Assembly (NCBI RefSeq): GCF_014202075.1
Contig: NZ_JACHFZ010000001.1
Coordinates: 744,001-808,000, forward strand
Source: Brevundimonas basaltis
GTDB taxonomy: Bacteria > Pseudomonadota > Alphaproteobacteria > Caulobacterales > Caulobacteraceae
Length of the DNA: 64,000 nucleotides
Direction: 5' to 3'
Shown here: positions 54,523 to 62,251 of the stretch, in pieces
Layout: each line of letters opens with the position of its first letter
Position numbering within the stretch: the stretch's first letter is position 1
Notes under the pieces: generated by a model
Seen by the model: only the letters and a program-made list of their open reading frames with translations
Databases searched by the model: none
What the model was told of the DNA's origin: nothing
Program-made: the position numbers and the translations under genes

Positions 54523-54918
54523 TCACGGCCAGGCGACGGCGCCCACGCTCCGGCAATAGGATTCAGCCTCGGCGCCGTTGAGCTCCGCGACGTTCTTCAT
54601 CAGGCCGCGGTCAACCATCTCGAGCATGAGATCGATATTGTCGCCCATCGCCAGCGCGAGATATCGCAGCGTCTGGACCTCATGGCGGCTGGGCATCCCG
54701 CCGCCGGCGCGGTCGCGCGACCGGATCATCAGTCCGTTGTAGTTGCAGGTCAGACGCGCCGCCGCGAGGGCGCACTCCCGGGTCGCACGACCCGAGCACG
54801 CCTGATCGACTTCGTCGACCTGCTCCGAGGCGCGGGCGAAGTCGTCGCGTCCGGCGTGGGCGGGCGTGGTCAGGGTCAGGGCGCCGAGGCCCGCGATAGC
54901 GATGATCAGGGTCTTCAT
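54523..54918 (-). CDS. small secreted protein of unknown function (shared-leader protein B)
   Basis: A 131-residue protein. The leader MKTLIIAIAGLGALTLTTPA + HAG differs at only three positions from that of the gene starting at 54174. The mature part is helical and unrelated: ARASEQVDEVDQACSGRATR, ECALAAARLTCNYNGLMIRS, LALAMGDNIDLMLEMVDRGL, with four Cys. GGGAGAG precedes the ATG. No family is recognised. Confidence 0.72.
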   Translation of the reverse strand: MKTLIIAIAGLGALTLTTPAHAGRDDFARASEQVDEVDQACSGRATRECALAAARLTCNYNGLMIRSRDRAGGGMPSRHEVQTLRYLALAMGDNIDLMLEMVDRGLMKNVAELNGAEAESYCRSVGAVAWP

Positions 54919-54958
54919 GGGGTTCTCTCCCAGAGTTGGGCATCGGGCTGAGCGGGGC

Positions 54959-55345
54959 TCATCGGGGCGGGCGGGGGATGCAGGGGCGGCCATCCATGAC
55001 GGCGTCATAGGTGTAGGCCCCCATCAGCGAGGCCGGGCGGCCGTCGGAATACCAGGTGGCGTTGTAGCCGTGGCCGGCGTTGGCCGCGTACGGGCAGTGA
55101 TAGACGGACGGCTGACGCCGCCGGTCGCGCCCCCGCCGCTCGTCATAGCCTCGCTCCAGCCAGCGGATTCCGGCGTATTTGCGCTGGAGGCAGACGCTGT
55201 CATGGCCGATGAACTCGCCGTCGCGATAGATCGAGCACTGTTCGTAGTCGCCACGGGTCAGGTTCTGGGCCGCGGCGGGGGCCGCGCCCGCCGCGCTCAG
55301 GGTGAGCGCGGCGAGCAGCGTTCCGCAAAGCCGGCGACCGGTCAT
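54959..55345 (-). CDS. small secreted protein of unknown function
   Basis: A 128-residue protein with a signal peptide (LCGTLLAALTLSAAGAAPAA, cut after AQ). The mature part has four Cys (EQCSIYR, SVCLQRK, YHCPYAA, GRPCIPR), a basic middle (ERGYDERRGRDRRRQPSVYH) and an aromatic/Gly end (HGYNATWYSDGRPASLMGAY). Its ATG overlaps the stop of the upstream SPCxC gene (ATGA), so the two are translated together. No family is recognised. Confidence 0.7.
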   Translation of the reverse strand: MTGRRLCGTLLAALTLSAAGAAPAAAQNLTRGDYEQCSIYRDGEFIGHDSVCLQRKYAGIRWLERGYDERRGRDRRRQPSVYHCPYAANAGHGYNATWYSDGRPASLMGAYTYDAVMDGRPCIPRPPR

Positions 55346-55611
55346 TCCCGACGCTCGTAGGTGAATTTGATTTCGCAGACGTAGCCATAGACCCGGCCGG
55401 CGCTGTTGCGGCGCGGGCTGCAGTCGCACGGGCTCATGCGCGTGACCCGCGTATAGCGGTCCTCGTAGCGGCTCTGGATCCGCTGGCGAGCGGTGCTGCA
55501 GGCCTCCGCCTGGGTTGCGCCGGGGGCCGACAGGGTCATATCGCCCGCATGGACGGGGACGGCGGCGCCCAGCATCGCCACGGACAGTGCGGTGAAAATG
55601 GTCATCTTCAC
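55342..55611 (-). CDS. small secreted SPCxC protein (copy 2)
   Basis: An 89-residue protein, GTG start with GGAGGAGGA upstream (an ATG two codons later is possible). A signal peptide (KMTIFTALSVAMLGAAVPVH, cut after AG) is followed by SAPGATQAEACSTARQRIQS, RMSPCDCSPRRNSAGRVYG and YVCEIKFTYERRE. The Cys pattern and the SPCxC motif match the gene at 54218-54481. It is the first gene of the secreted-protein run and lies 150 bases downstream of the CadC-like regulator gene. Confidence 0.7.
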   Translation of the reverse strand: MKMTIFTALSVAMLGAAVPVHAGDMTLSAPGATQAEACSTARQRIQSRYEDRYTRVTRMSPCDCSPRRNSAGRVYGYVCEIKFTYERRE

Positions 55612-55712
55612 GGTGGGTCCTCCTCCAGGTCTCTGGATGACCGGAAGCGTGACCCGGGCGGATCGGAGGAATCTTTGCCCGACCGCTGAACAATGCTGAA
55701 AGATCTTGTGCC

Positions 55713-55736
55713 GCAATTCTGAAAATTGTGAATTGC
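55713..55736. promoter_or_regulatory. AT-rich inverted repeat ahead of the secreted-protein run
   Basis: GCAATTC, ten bases, GAATTGC: a perfect 7-10-7 inverted repeat in the gap between the CadC-like gene and the first secreted-protein gene, about 100 bases upstream of that start. Arms are too AT-rich and no T-run follows, so a terminator is unlikely. An operator for the neighbouring regulator is a guess. Confidence 0.45.
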
Positions 55737-55763
55737 AGGCGATTTCCGCTGGTTGTGCGAGAG

Positions 55764-57602
55764 CTATCCCGCCTCGGGCCCGTCCAGCCCGGCCAGCATT
55801 CGCGCCTCGATCAGCGCGGGATAGGTCTTCGGAAGGGCGTCGACCGCGCCGAGCGCCGACAGACAGGCCCGCCCCGCCCGCCGCGCCGCCGCCGCATCGT
55901 CCCGCGCCACGGCGACCTGTCCGGCGAGGCAATGCAGCCGGGCGCGCCACGGATGATCGGGCATGACGAACGCCTGATCCATAGCGTCGCCGGCGCGGCG
56001 CCGTTCGGCCTCCGCCTCGTCCGCCTGGCCGAGCGCGGCCAGGGTGCGGGCCCAGCGCAGATGGAAATGCGCGGCCTTGCCGGCCCGCCCGTAGAGCACC
56101 CTCGCCCCGGTCTGGCGGGCTTCGCGCAGCAGGGCGGCGGCGCGCGCGTCCTCGCCCGCCATCGCCTCGGCAAGGGCCAGTTCGCTCATCGTGTACAGGG
56201 TCCAGAAATGATCGGCCCCGAGGGTTTCGCGATAGCGTTCGAGCAGGGCGCGCAACAGGGCGCCGGCGTCCCCGGCCTCGCCCCGCCACAGATGGGCGAC
56301 GGCGCGGCTGTAGGCGGGCGACAAGGACTCCGGATGATCCGGACCCAGGGTGGTGTCGAAGATCAGTCGGGCGCGATCCAGTTGCTCGTCGGCGCGGACG
56401 TAGTCGCCGCTGTCCACCAGGAAGTCGCCGTAGTCAGCATGGGCCCAGGCGGTCAGGGGGTGCGCGTCGCCGTGCAGGGTCTGGCGCATCGCCAGATGGC
56501 GCCGCAGCGCGCCCGCGGCGGGCTCGAACCGGCCGAGCTTGCGCAGCGACAGGCCGAGGAACCATTCCGCGTCCGCCCGCTCTTCCCCGCTCAGCCTCCC
56601 GCCCGGCTTCAGGGCTTCGGTCAGGGCGACGGCGGCCGCGTCATACTCGCCGATCTCGAACTGCAGCTTGGCTCGCGCGATCCGGGCCGCGTTCAAATGT
56701 GGAGAGCCCGACGCCCGCGCCCCCTGCTCGGCTCTCAGACAGATCCGTTCGGCGCGGCGCGGCTCGCCGGCCAGTCGCAAATTCTGGCAGATCGCGATGT
56801 CGATCGGAACGCTCTCGGCGGCGCGTGATCCATGCAGACGAGCGCTCAGATTGTAGGCGCGATCCAGATGGCTGACCGCCTTCTCGTACTCGCCCCAGTT
56901 CGAAAACGCCTCGGCGACCATCCGATGCAGCGTCACCCGGGTCGGGGCGTCTTCCCGCAGCCGATCGTCCATCGTCGCCGCTGCCCGTTCGATCGCCTCG
57001 CGCAGCGACCGGTCCTGAAACGCGGGCGAATAGGGGTCTGCGGACGACAGGACATCCGATCCGAGAAAATCTACCAGCGCCTCGACCTGCCGCGTCTGTT
57101 CGGCGGCCTCCTTGCGGGCGGTCCACCCCCAGCCGACCGCCAGCCCGGCCGCGGTCAGGCTGAGCCCGACCAGCACCGCCCCCAAGACGACCGCCGTGCG
57201 GATGCGGCTGCCGAACAGCCGGGCCCCGAGCTGCGACAGCCGGCCGTTGAGCCCGTCCGTCCGGCCCGGGGGACGCGGCGTGCGCTGCACGGGCCCCGTC
57301 AGCCGGTAGCCGTTGCCGTAGAGCGCCTCGATCCGGACCCCGTCATCGCCGAGCGCCTGACGCAACCGACCGATGGCCTTGGCGAGCGAGTTTTCATGCA
57401 CGACGCGCCCGGGCCAGCCGGCCTCGAGCAGCGCATCCTTGCCGAGCGGCTCTCCGGCCTGTTCCAGCAAGGCGGCCAGCAGAGCCAGACAGCTGCGATC
57501 GATATCGACGGCCTCTCCGGCCACCGCCAGCGTGGACTCGACCGCGTCAAACTCGACGCCGCCGAAGCGCCAGATCGCGGCCCCCGTAGGATTGTCCCCC
57601 AT
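55764..57602 (-). CDS. ToxR/CadC-type membrane transcriptional regulator with TPR repeats
   Basis: A 612-residue protein. Residues 9-104 form an OmpR-type winged helix (FGGVEFDAVESTLAVAGEAV, LLEAGWPGRVVHENSLAKAI, YGNGYRLTG). A single helix lies at about 136-160 (TAVVLGAVLVGLSLTAAGLA). The remaining 450 residues are helical tetratricopeptide-like repeats facing the periplasm (NWGEYEKAVSHLDRAYNLSA, GRFEPAAGALRRHLAMRQTL). It is thus a one-component membrane regulator of the CadC/ToxR kind. It sits immediately upstream of the secreted-protein run, on the same strand, and may control it. Confidence 0.85.
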   Translation of the reverse strand: MGDNPTGAAIWRFGGVEFDAVESTLAVAGEAVDIDRSCLALLAALLEQAGEPLGKDALLEAGWPGRVVHENSLAKAIGRLRQALGDDGVRIEALYGNGYRLTGPVQRTPRPPGRTDGLNGRLSQLGARLFGSRIRTAVVLGAVLVGLSLTAAGLAVGWGWTARKEAAEQTRQVEALVDFLGSDVLSSADPYSPAFQDRSLREAIERAAATMDDRLREDAPTRVTLHRMVAEAFSNWGEYEKAVSHLDRAYNLSARLHGSRAAESVPIDIAICQNLRLAGEPRRAERICLRAEQGARASGSPHLNAARIARAKLQFEIGEYDAAAVALTEALKPGGRLSGEERADAEWFLGLSLRKLGRFEPAAGALRRHLAMRQTLHGDAHPLTAWAHADYGDFLVDSGDYVRADEQLDRARLIFDTTLGPDHPESLSPAYSRAVAHLWRGEAGDAGALLRALLERYRETLGADHFWTLYTMSELALAEAMAGEDARAAALLREARQTGARVLYGRAGKAAHFHLRWARTLAALGQADEAEAERRRAGDAMDQAFVMPDHPWRARLHCLAGQVAVARDDAAAARRAGRACLSALGAVDALPKTYPALIEARMLAGLDGPEAG

Positions 57603-57709
57603 CCCGCAACCTTAAGCGCGATTTCCCCGCGCGCAATTCGAAGGTTGGCGAGGCGGTCCGCCACCCGGCGGGGCCGCCGGAGGGATCGCGAGCCGGGGTC
57701 GCGGCGGGC

Positions 57710-58627
57710 TTACCCCGCCTCGACCTCTTCCGGCGCCAGCTCATACACCGTCGCGCAATATTCGCAGGCGACCCGGATCTTGCCGTCGGGCTCGACCATC
57801 TCCGCCCGCTCCTCCGGCGAGAAGGAGGACAGCACCGTGCCGATGCGATCCTTGGAGCAGCGGCACACCGCCTGAAGCGCGCGCGGGTTCTCCAGCCGCA
57901 CGCCGTCCTCGTGGAACAGGCGAAAAAGCAGCGTCTCGGGGGAGACGGTCGGATCGATCAGTTCGTCGTCAGCCAGCGTCTGGAACAGCGCCCGCGAACG
58001 GTCCCACGCCTCCTCGGTGGAGCCGCGCGCGGCGTCGCCGGCGATCAGCTGGATCAGCGCCCCGCCGGCCCGCCAGGCCGTGCCGGCCCCGGTGGTCACC
58101 GCGCCGACCGCCAGCCGCACCCGGGTCGGGATTTGCTCGGACTGCTGGAAATAGTGTTCGGCCGCCAGCGACAGGCTCTCGCCCTCGATCGGGGTGATGC
58201 CCTGGGTGCGCTCGAAGTCGGGGCCGCGGTCCAGCGTCATCACGAACAGCCCCCCGCCGAGCAGCGTCTTCGCGCCGGGCCGGGCGAATCCCTGCGAGGC
58301 GGCGGCCACCTCGGCCTCGTCGAAGCGGCAGTAGCCGCGCAGATGGCCCCGGGTGTCGTAGTCGGCCACGACGTAGCGCACCGGCCCGTCGCCCTGGGCC
58401 TGAACGATCAGCCGACCCTCGAACTTGAGGCTGGAGCCGATCAGGGCCGCCAGGACGCAAGCCTCGCCCAGCAGGGCGGCGACCGGCTCGGGATAGGCGT
58501 GGGCCGACAGGATGGCGTCGATGGTCTCGCCCAGCCGGACCAGCCGGCCGCGCACCGGCCAGCCCTCGATCTGGAAAGCGGCGGCGAGATTGTCGGCCAT
58601 GGGTGCGGCGGGCGCGTGATCGGTCAC
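57710..58627 (-). CDS. hslO: redox-regulated chaperone Hsp33
   Basis: A 305-residue holdase activated by oxidation. The zinc-binding redox switch Cys are CRCSKDR and CEYCATVYEL near the C-terminus. The N-terminal domain has LRGYCRFDEAEV, KTLLGGGLFVMTLDRG and LSLAAEHYFQQSEQIPTRVR. The GTG at 58627 is chosen because GAGGA lies seven bases upstream; a longer reading from 58666 adds 13 unconserved residues. It is divergent from the SDR gene. Confidence 0.95.
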   Translation of the reverse strand: MTDHAPAAPMADNLAAAFQIEGWPVRGRLVRLGETIDAILSAHAYPEPVAALLGEACVLAALIGSSLKFEGRLIVQAQGDGPVRYVVADYDTRGHLRGYCRFDEAEVAAASQGFARPGAKTLLGGGLFVMTLDRGPDFERTQGITPIEGESLSLAAEHYFQQSEQIPTRVRLAVGAVTTGAGTAWRAGGALIQLIAGDAARGSTEEAWDRSRALFQTLADDELIDPTVSPETLLFRLFHEDGVRLENPRALQAVCRCSKDRIGTVLSSFSPEERAEMVEPDGKIRVACEYCATVYELAPEEVEAG

Positions 58628-58776
58628 GGCGGGTCCTCGAAAGGCGATTGTGCGGAAGCGCCGCAAGATAGGCGCCCGTATCGCGATTGGTAAGGGCGGC
58701 GTGCTAGAGCAGGAACAAGCGGGGCCGCGGTCCCGTTTCCTCGAAGGCGCACAGACCTCAATCAGCCGGCGATTTC

Positions 58777-60183
58777 ATGACCAAAGCGACGCTCAAGCCC
58801 CTGAACCAGCAAGCCATCGTGGTGACCGGCGCGACCTCGGGCGTCGGGCTGGCCGTGGCCCGGCGGGCGGCCCGGAAGGGGGCCTGCGTCTTCCTGATCG
58901 CGCGCGGCGAAAGCGATCTCAAGGCCCTGACCGAAGAGCTACAGGCCACGGGTGCGCGGGCCGCCTGGGCGGTGGCGGACGTCGCCGACCACGCCGCCCT
59001 CAAGGAGGCCGCGGAGAAATGCGTGCGGTTGTTCGGCGGGTTCGACACCTGGGTCAACAATGCGGGAGCCTCCATCTACGGCGCCATCCGCGAGACCACG
59101 CTGGAGGATCAGCGACGGCTGTTCGAGACCAACTACTGGGGCGTGGTCAACGGCTCGCTGGTGGCCTCGGAACACCTGCGCGAGCGCCCGGGCGGCGGGG
59201 CCATCATCAACGTCGGCTCGATCCTGTCCGATGCGCCGGTCCCGGTGCAGGGCGTCTATTCCGCCTCGAAGCACGCGGTGAAGGGTTTCACAAACGCCCT
59301 GCGTATGGAGTTGATGCGCGAACAGGCGCCGGTGACCGTCAGCCTGGTCAAGCCCGGCGCGATTGACACACCCTACAACAAACACGCCCGCAACCTGACC
59401 GGTCAGGCGGTGCAGAACCCGCAGCCGGTCTATGCGACCCATGTGGTGGCCGACACGATCCTGTACTGCGCCGAGCATCCGATCCGCGAGATCACCGTCG
59501 GCGGCGGCGGGCGGCTGATCGCCAGTTTCTATTCGGTGCTTCCGGGTGTGGCGGAACCACTTTTCGCCCGGTTCGCTCCTTCACTGATGCGGGACCGCCG
59601 TTCCGCGTGGCAGCCGGACGAGGACGGGCTCTACGACCCGACCGAGGACGGTCTCGATGAAGAGGTTTACTACCCGATGGTCCGACAGTTTTCCGCCCTC
59701 GCCGAAGTCCGCAAGCATCCCGGCGTCGCCGCAGGTGTGGTCGCTATTCTCGCGGGCGTCGGCCTGGCCACCCTTCTGCTCAACCAGCGCACCGGCCCGA
59801 CGCGGCTGGAAACCCTGCGCGGACGGTTCGATCCGCGCGGCTGGGTCGACGCCGACGGCTTGCGCACCCGCTTCGAGGACCTGACCGAAACGGTGCGGCG
59901 CGGCGTCACCGAGGCCGGCGAGCGCGCGGCCGATCTGGGCGAGGACACCGGGCGCCGCTCCCGGCGGTTCTTCGACGACACCCGCCACACCTCGCGCAGG
60001 GCGCTGAAGAAGCACGGCAAGCGGGCTCGCCATTACGCTTCGGAGGCCGGAACCTATGCCCGTGACCACGCGAGAGAAGGCGGCGCCCTGCTGGCGCTGG
60101 TGACTATCGCAGCGGCGGTCGGCGCGGCGGCCCTCGACGCCCGGCGACCGGACAGCCGACTGCGCAGCCTCGGAAAGTTCTGA
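58777..60183 (+). CDS. short-chain dehydrogenase with long C-terminal membrane/helical extension
   Basis: A 468-residue protein. Residues 1-270 form an SDR domain: the cofactor motif VVTGATSGVGLAVARRAARK, NNAGASIYG, the catalytic Ser in INVGSILSD and Tyr/Lys in YSASKHAVKGF, with KPGAIDTPYNK. Residues about 315-350 contain a hydrophobic segment (GVAAGVVAILAGVGLATLLL). The next 100 residues are amphipathic and Arg/Asp/Glu-rich (RFEDLTETVRRGVTEAGERA), like lipoprotein or YtxH helices. A second hydrophobic helix (GALLALVTIAAAVGAAALDA) ends the protein. The substrate is unknown; the tail suggests membrane association. Confidence 0.87.
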   Translation: MTKATLKPLNQQAIVVTGATSGVGLAVARRAARKGACVFLIARGESDLKALTEELQATGARAAWAVADVADHAALKEAAEKCVRLFGGFDTWVNNAGASIYGAIRETTLEDQRRLFETNYWGVVNGSLVASEHLRERPGGGAIINVGSILSDAPVPVQGVYSASKHAVKGFTNALRMELMREQAPVTVSLVKPGAIDTPYNKHARNLTGQAVQNPQPVYATHVVADTILYCAEHPIREITVGGGGRLIASFYSVLPGVAEPLFARFAPSLMRDRRSAWQPDEDGLYDPTEDGLDEEVYYPMVRQFSALAEVRKHPGVAAGVVAILAGVGLATLLLNQRTGPTRLETLRGRFDPRGWVDADGLRTRFEDLTETVRRGVTEAGERAADLGEDTGRRSRRFFDDTRHTSRRALKKHGKRARHYASEAGTYARDHAREGGALLALVTIAAAVGAAALDARRPDSRLRSLGKF

Positions 60184-60272
60184 CAGCTTGCGCTTGAAGC
60201 CGGCCTAGGGTTCCCGCGCGCGGGTCATTCTGAACCGTTGCTGCAACTGCGAAGGTGCGCCAAGGTCACCCC

Positions 60273-62162
60273 ATGGCTGACGCGGCGACCTATGTCTTCG
60301 ATTTCGATTCGACCCTGGTCGACTTCGAAACGCTTGAGGCCCTCGCTGACATCGCCTTGGAGGGATCGTCCGAGGCGGAGGCCGTGCGGGCCAGAATCGC
60401 GCGCCTGACCGACCGGGCCATGACCGGCGATATTCCGTTCGGCGAGGCTCTGACCCGTCGGCTGGCCCTCTTGCCCCTGACCCACGCCCATCTTGAGCGT
60501 CTCGCGGCTGAAGCCGAGCCGCGTTTGACGGCGTCGGTGCGCCGCAACCTGCCCTTCTTCCGTGAGCGGGCGGGCCGCGTGGTCATCGTCTCTGGCGGCT
60601 TCCGCGAGATCATCGCTCCCGTCGCCCAAGCCCTCGGCGTTCCGGCTGACCGCATCATCGCCAACGATCTGACCCTCGACGCCGACGGCCACGTCACGGG
60701 CGTGGCCGACAGCCCCCTGCTCGAGCCGCTCGGCAAGGCCGCGGCGCTGAAAGCCCTCAATCTGCCTGGTCCGGTGGTTATGGTCGGGGACGGTTGGACC
60801 GACGCCGAGGTCAAGGCGGAGGGGGCGGCGGACCGCTTCTACGCCTTCACCGAAGTGGTGCGCCGCGAACGGGTCGTCGCGGCGGCCGACGCCGAGGTGC
60901 GGTCGGTCGACGAGCTTCTGCATCTGGAAGGTCTGGCCGGCCGCTGGTCCTATCCGCGCAGTCGCATGCGGATGCTGTTGCTGGAAAATGTCCACCCCGC
61001 CGCGGTCGAGCGGTTGCAGGCTGCCGGCTACCGGGTCGAGACGGCCAAGGGGGCCCTGTCCGAGGATGCTCTGGTCGAGCGCATCAAGGGCGTTCACGTG
61101 CTCGGCGTCCGCTCCAAGTCCCAGGTCAGCGCCCGGGTTCTTGATGCCGCCGACAAACTGATGGCGGTGGCGGCCTTCTGCATCGGCACCAATCAGATCG
61201 ACCTCGACGCCGCCGCCGAACGCGGCGTGGCGGTCTTCAACGCCCCCTATTCCAACACCCGGTCGGTGGTGGAGTTGGCGGTCGGCCTGACCATCGCCCT
61301 GCTGCGGGATGTCGCCGACAAGTCGGCGGCGATGCACCGGGGCGAATGGAACAAGTCCGCCGCGGGCGCGCGCGAGTTGCGCGGCAAAACCCTCGGGATC
61401 GTCGGCTACGGCGCCATCGGCTCGCAGTTGTCGGTGCTGGCCGAGGCGCTGGGCATGCGGGTGATCTTCCACGACCTGACCGAGCGGCTGGCGCTGGGCA
61501 ACGCCCGGCCGATGCCTTCGCTGGAGGCGCTGCTGGCCGAGAGCGACGTGGTCAGCCTGCACGTCGACGGACGGACGGCCAACACGGCCCTGATCGGGGC
61601 TTCGGAGCTGTCGCGGATGAAGCCCGGGGCCCTGCTGCTGAACCTGTCTCGCGGCCACGTCGTCGACGTCGGCGCCCTGGCCCAGGCGCTGGGCTCGGGC
61701 CGCATCGGCGGCGCGGCCATCGACGTCTTCCCCGACGAACCGGCGACCAACGCCGATCCGTTCGACAGCCCCCTGCGCGGCCTGCCCAACGTCATACTGA
61801 CTCCCCACATCGGCGGCTCGACCGAAGAGGCCCAGGAGGCGATCGCCGAGTTCGCGGCCGAGCGTCTGCTGGCCTATCTGAACCGGGGCGACACCACCTT
61901 CTGCGTCAATCTGCCGAATGTTCAGCTGGCCGAAGTCAGCGGCGCCCATCGCATCCTGCACATCCACCGCAACCAGCCCGGCGTGTTGGCCGAGCTGAAC
62001 CGGGCCCTGGCGGCGGCGGGGTTGAACATCCTCGGCCAGCACCTGAAGACCGACGAACGCACCGGCTATGTCATCACCGACGTCGACCGCGACTACGATC
62101 CGGCCGCGCTGAAGGCGCTCCGCAGTGTGGCCGGGACGCTGCGCTTCCGGACGCTGCACTGA
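60273..62162 (+). CDS. bifunctional SerB-like phosphatase / SerA phosphoglycerate dehydrogenase fusion
   Basis: A 629-residue fusion. Residues 1-215 are a HAD phosphatase of the SerB type: DFDSTLVDFE (Asp10, Asp12), VIVSGGF (Ser107), and GDGWTDAEVK (Asp173, Asp177). Residues about 225-629 are an E. coli-like SerA: NAPYSNTRSVVELAVGL, the NAD fold GIVGYGAIGSQL, LNLSRGHVVD, AIDVFPDEPATNADPF, LTPHIGGSTEEAQ (catalytic His), and an ACT domain (GAHRILHIHRNQPGVLAELN). In serine synthesis SerA acts first and SerB last; SerC lies elsewhere. That the phosphatase acts on phosphoserine is inferred. Confidence 0.93.
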   Translation: MADAATYVFDFDSTLVDFETLEALADIALEGSSEAEAVRARIARLTDRAMTGDIPFGEALTRRLALLPLTHAHLERLAAEAEPRLTASVRRNLPFFRERAGRVVIVSGGFREIIAPVAQALGVPADRIIANDLTLDADGHVTGVADSPLLEPLGKAAALKALNLPGPVVMVGDGWTDAEVKAEGAADRFYAFTEVVRRERVVAAADAEVRSVDELLHLEGLAGRWSYPRSRMRMLLLENVHPAAVERLQAAGYRVETAKGALSEDALVERIKGVHVLGVRSKSQVSARVLDAADKLMAVAAFCIGTNQIDLDAAAERGVAVFNAPYSNTRSVVELAVGLTIALLRDVADKSAAMHRGEWNKSAAGARELRGKTLGIVGYGAIGSQLSVLAEALGMRVIFHDLTERLALGNARPMPSLEALLAESDVVSLHVDGRTANTALIGASELSRMKPGALLLNLSRGHVVDVGALAQALGSGRIGGAAIDVFPDEPATNADPFDSPLRGLPNVILTPHIGGSTEEAQEAIAEFAAERLLAYLNRGDTTFCVNLPNVQLAEVSGAHRILHIHRNQPGVLAELNRALAAAGLNILGQHLKTDERTGYVITDVDRDYDPAALKALRSVAGTLRFRTLH

Positions 62163-62251
62163 AAGCTTCCCTCACGGCATCTTGCGCGGGCTGAAAACCG
62201 GCGCAGAGTGCTCGCAACGGTCGCATGATGACGGCCGAGGGAGGATCATCG

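Noticed and set aside
55713..55736. Inverted repeat as a terminator of the CadC-like gene
   Set aside because: Arms are AT-rich and short with a 10-base loop and no following T-run on the minus strand; an operator is more plausible.
60225..62159. 644-residue open frame antisense to the SerB-SerA gene
   Set aside because: Mirror of a strongly conserved gene; low-complexity composition and no SD or motif.
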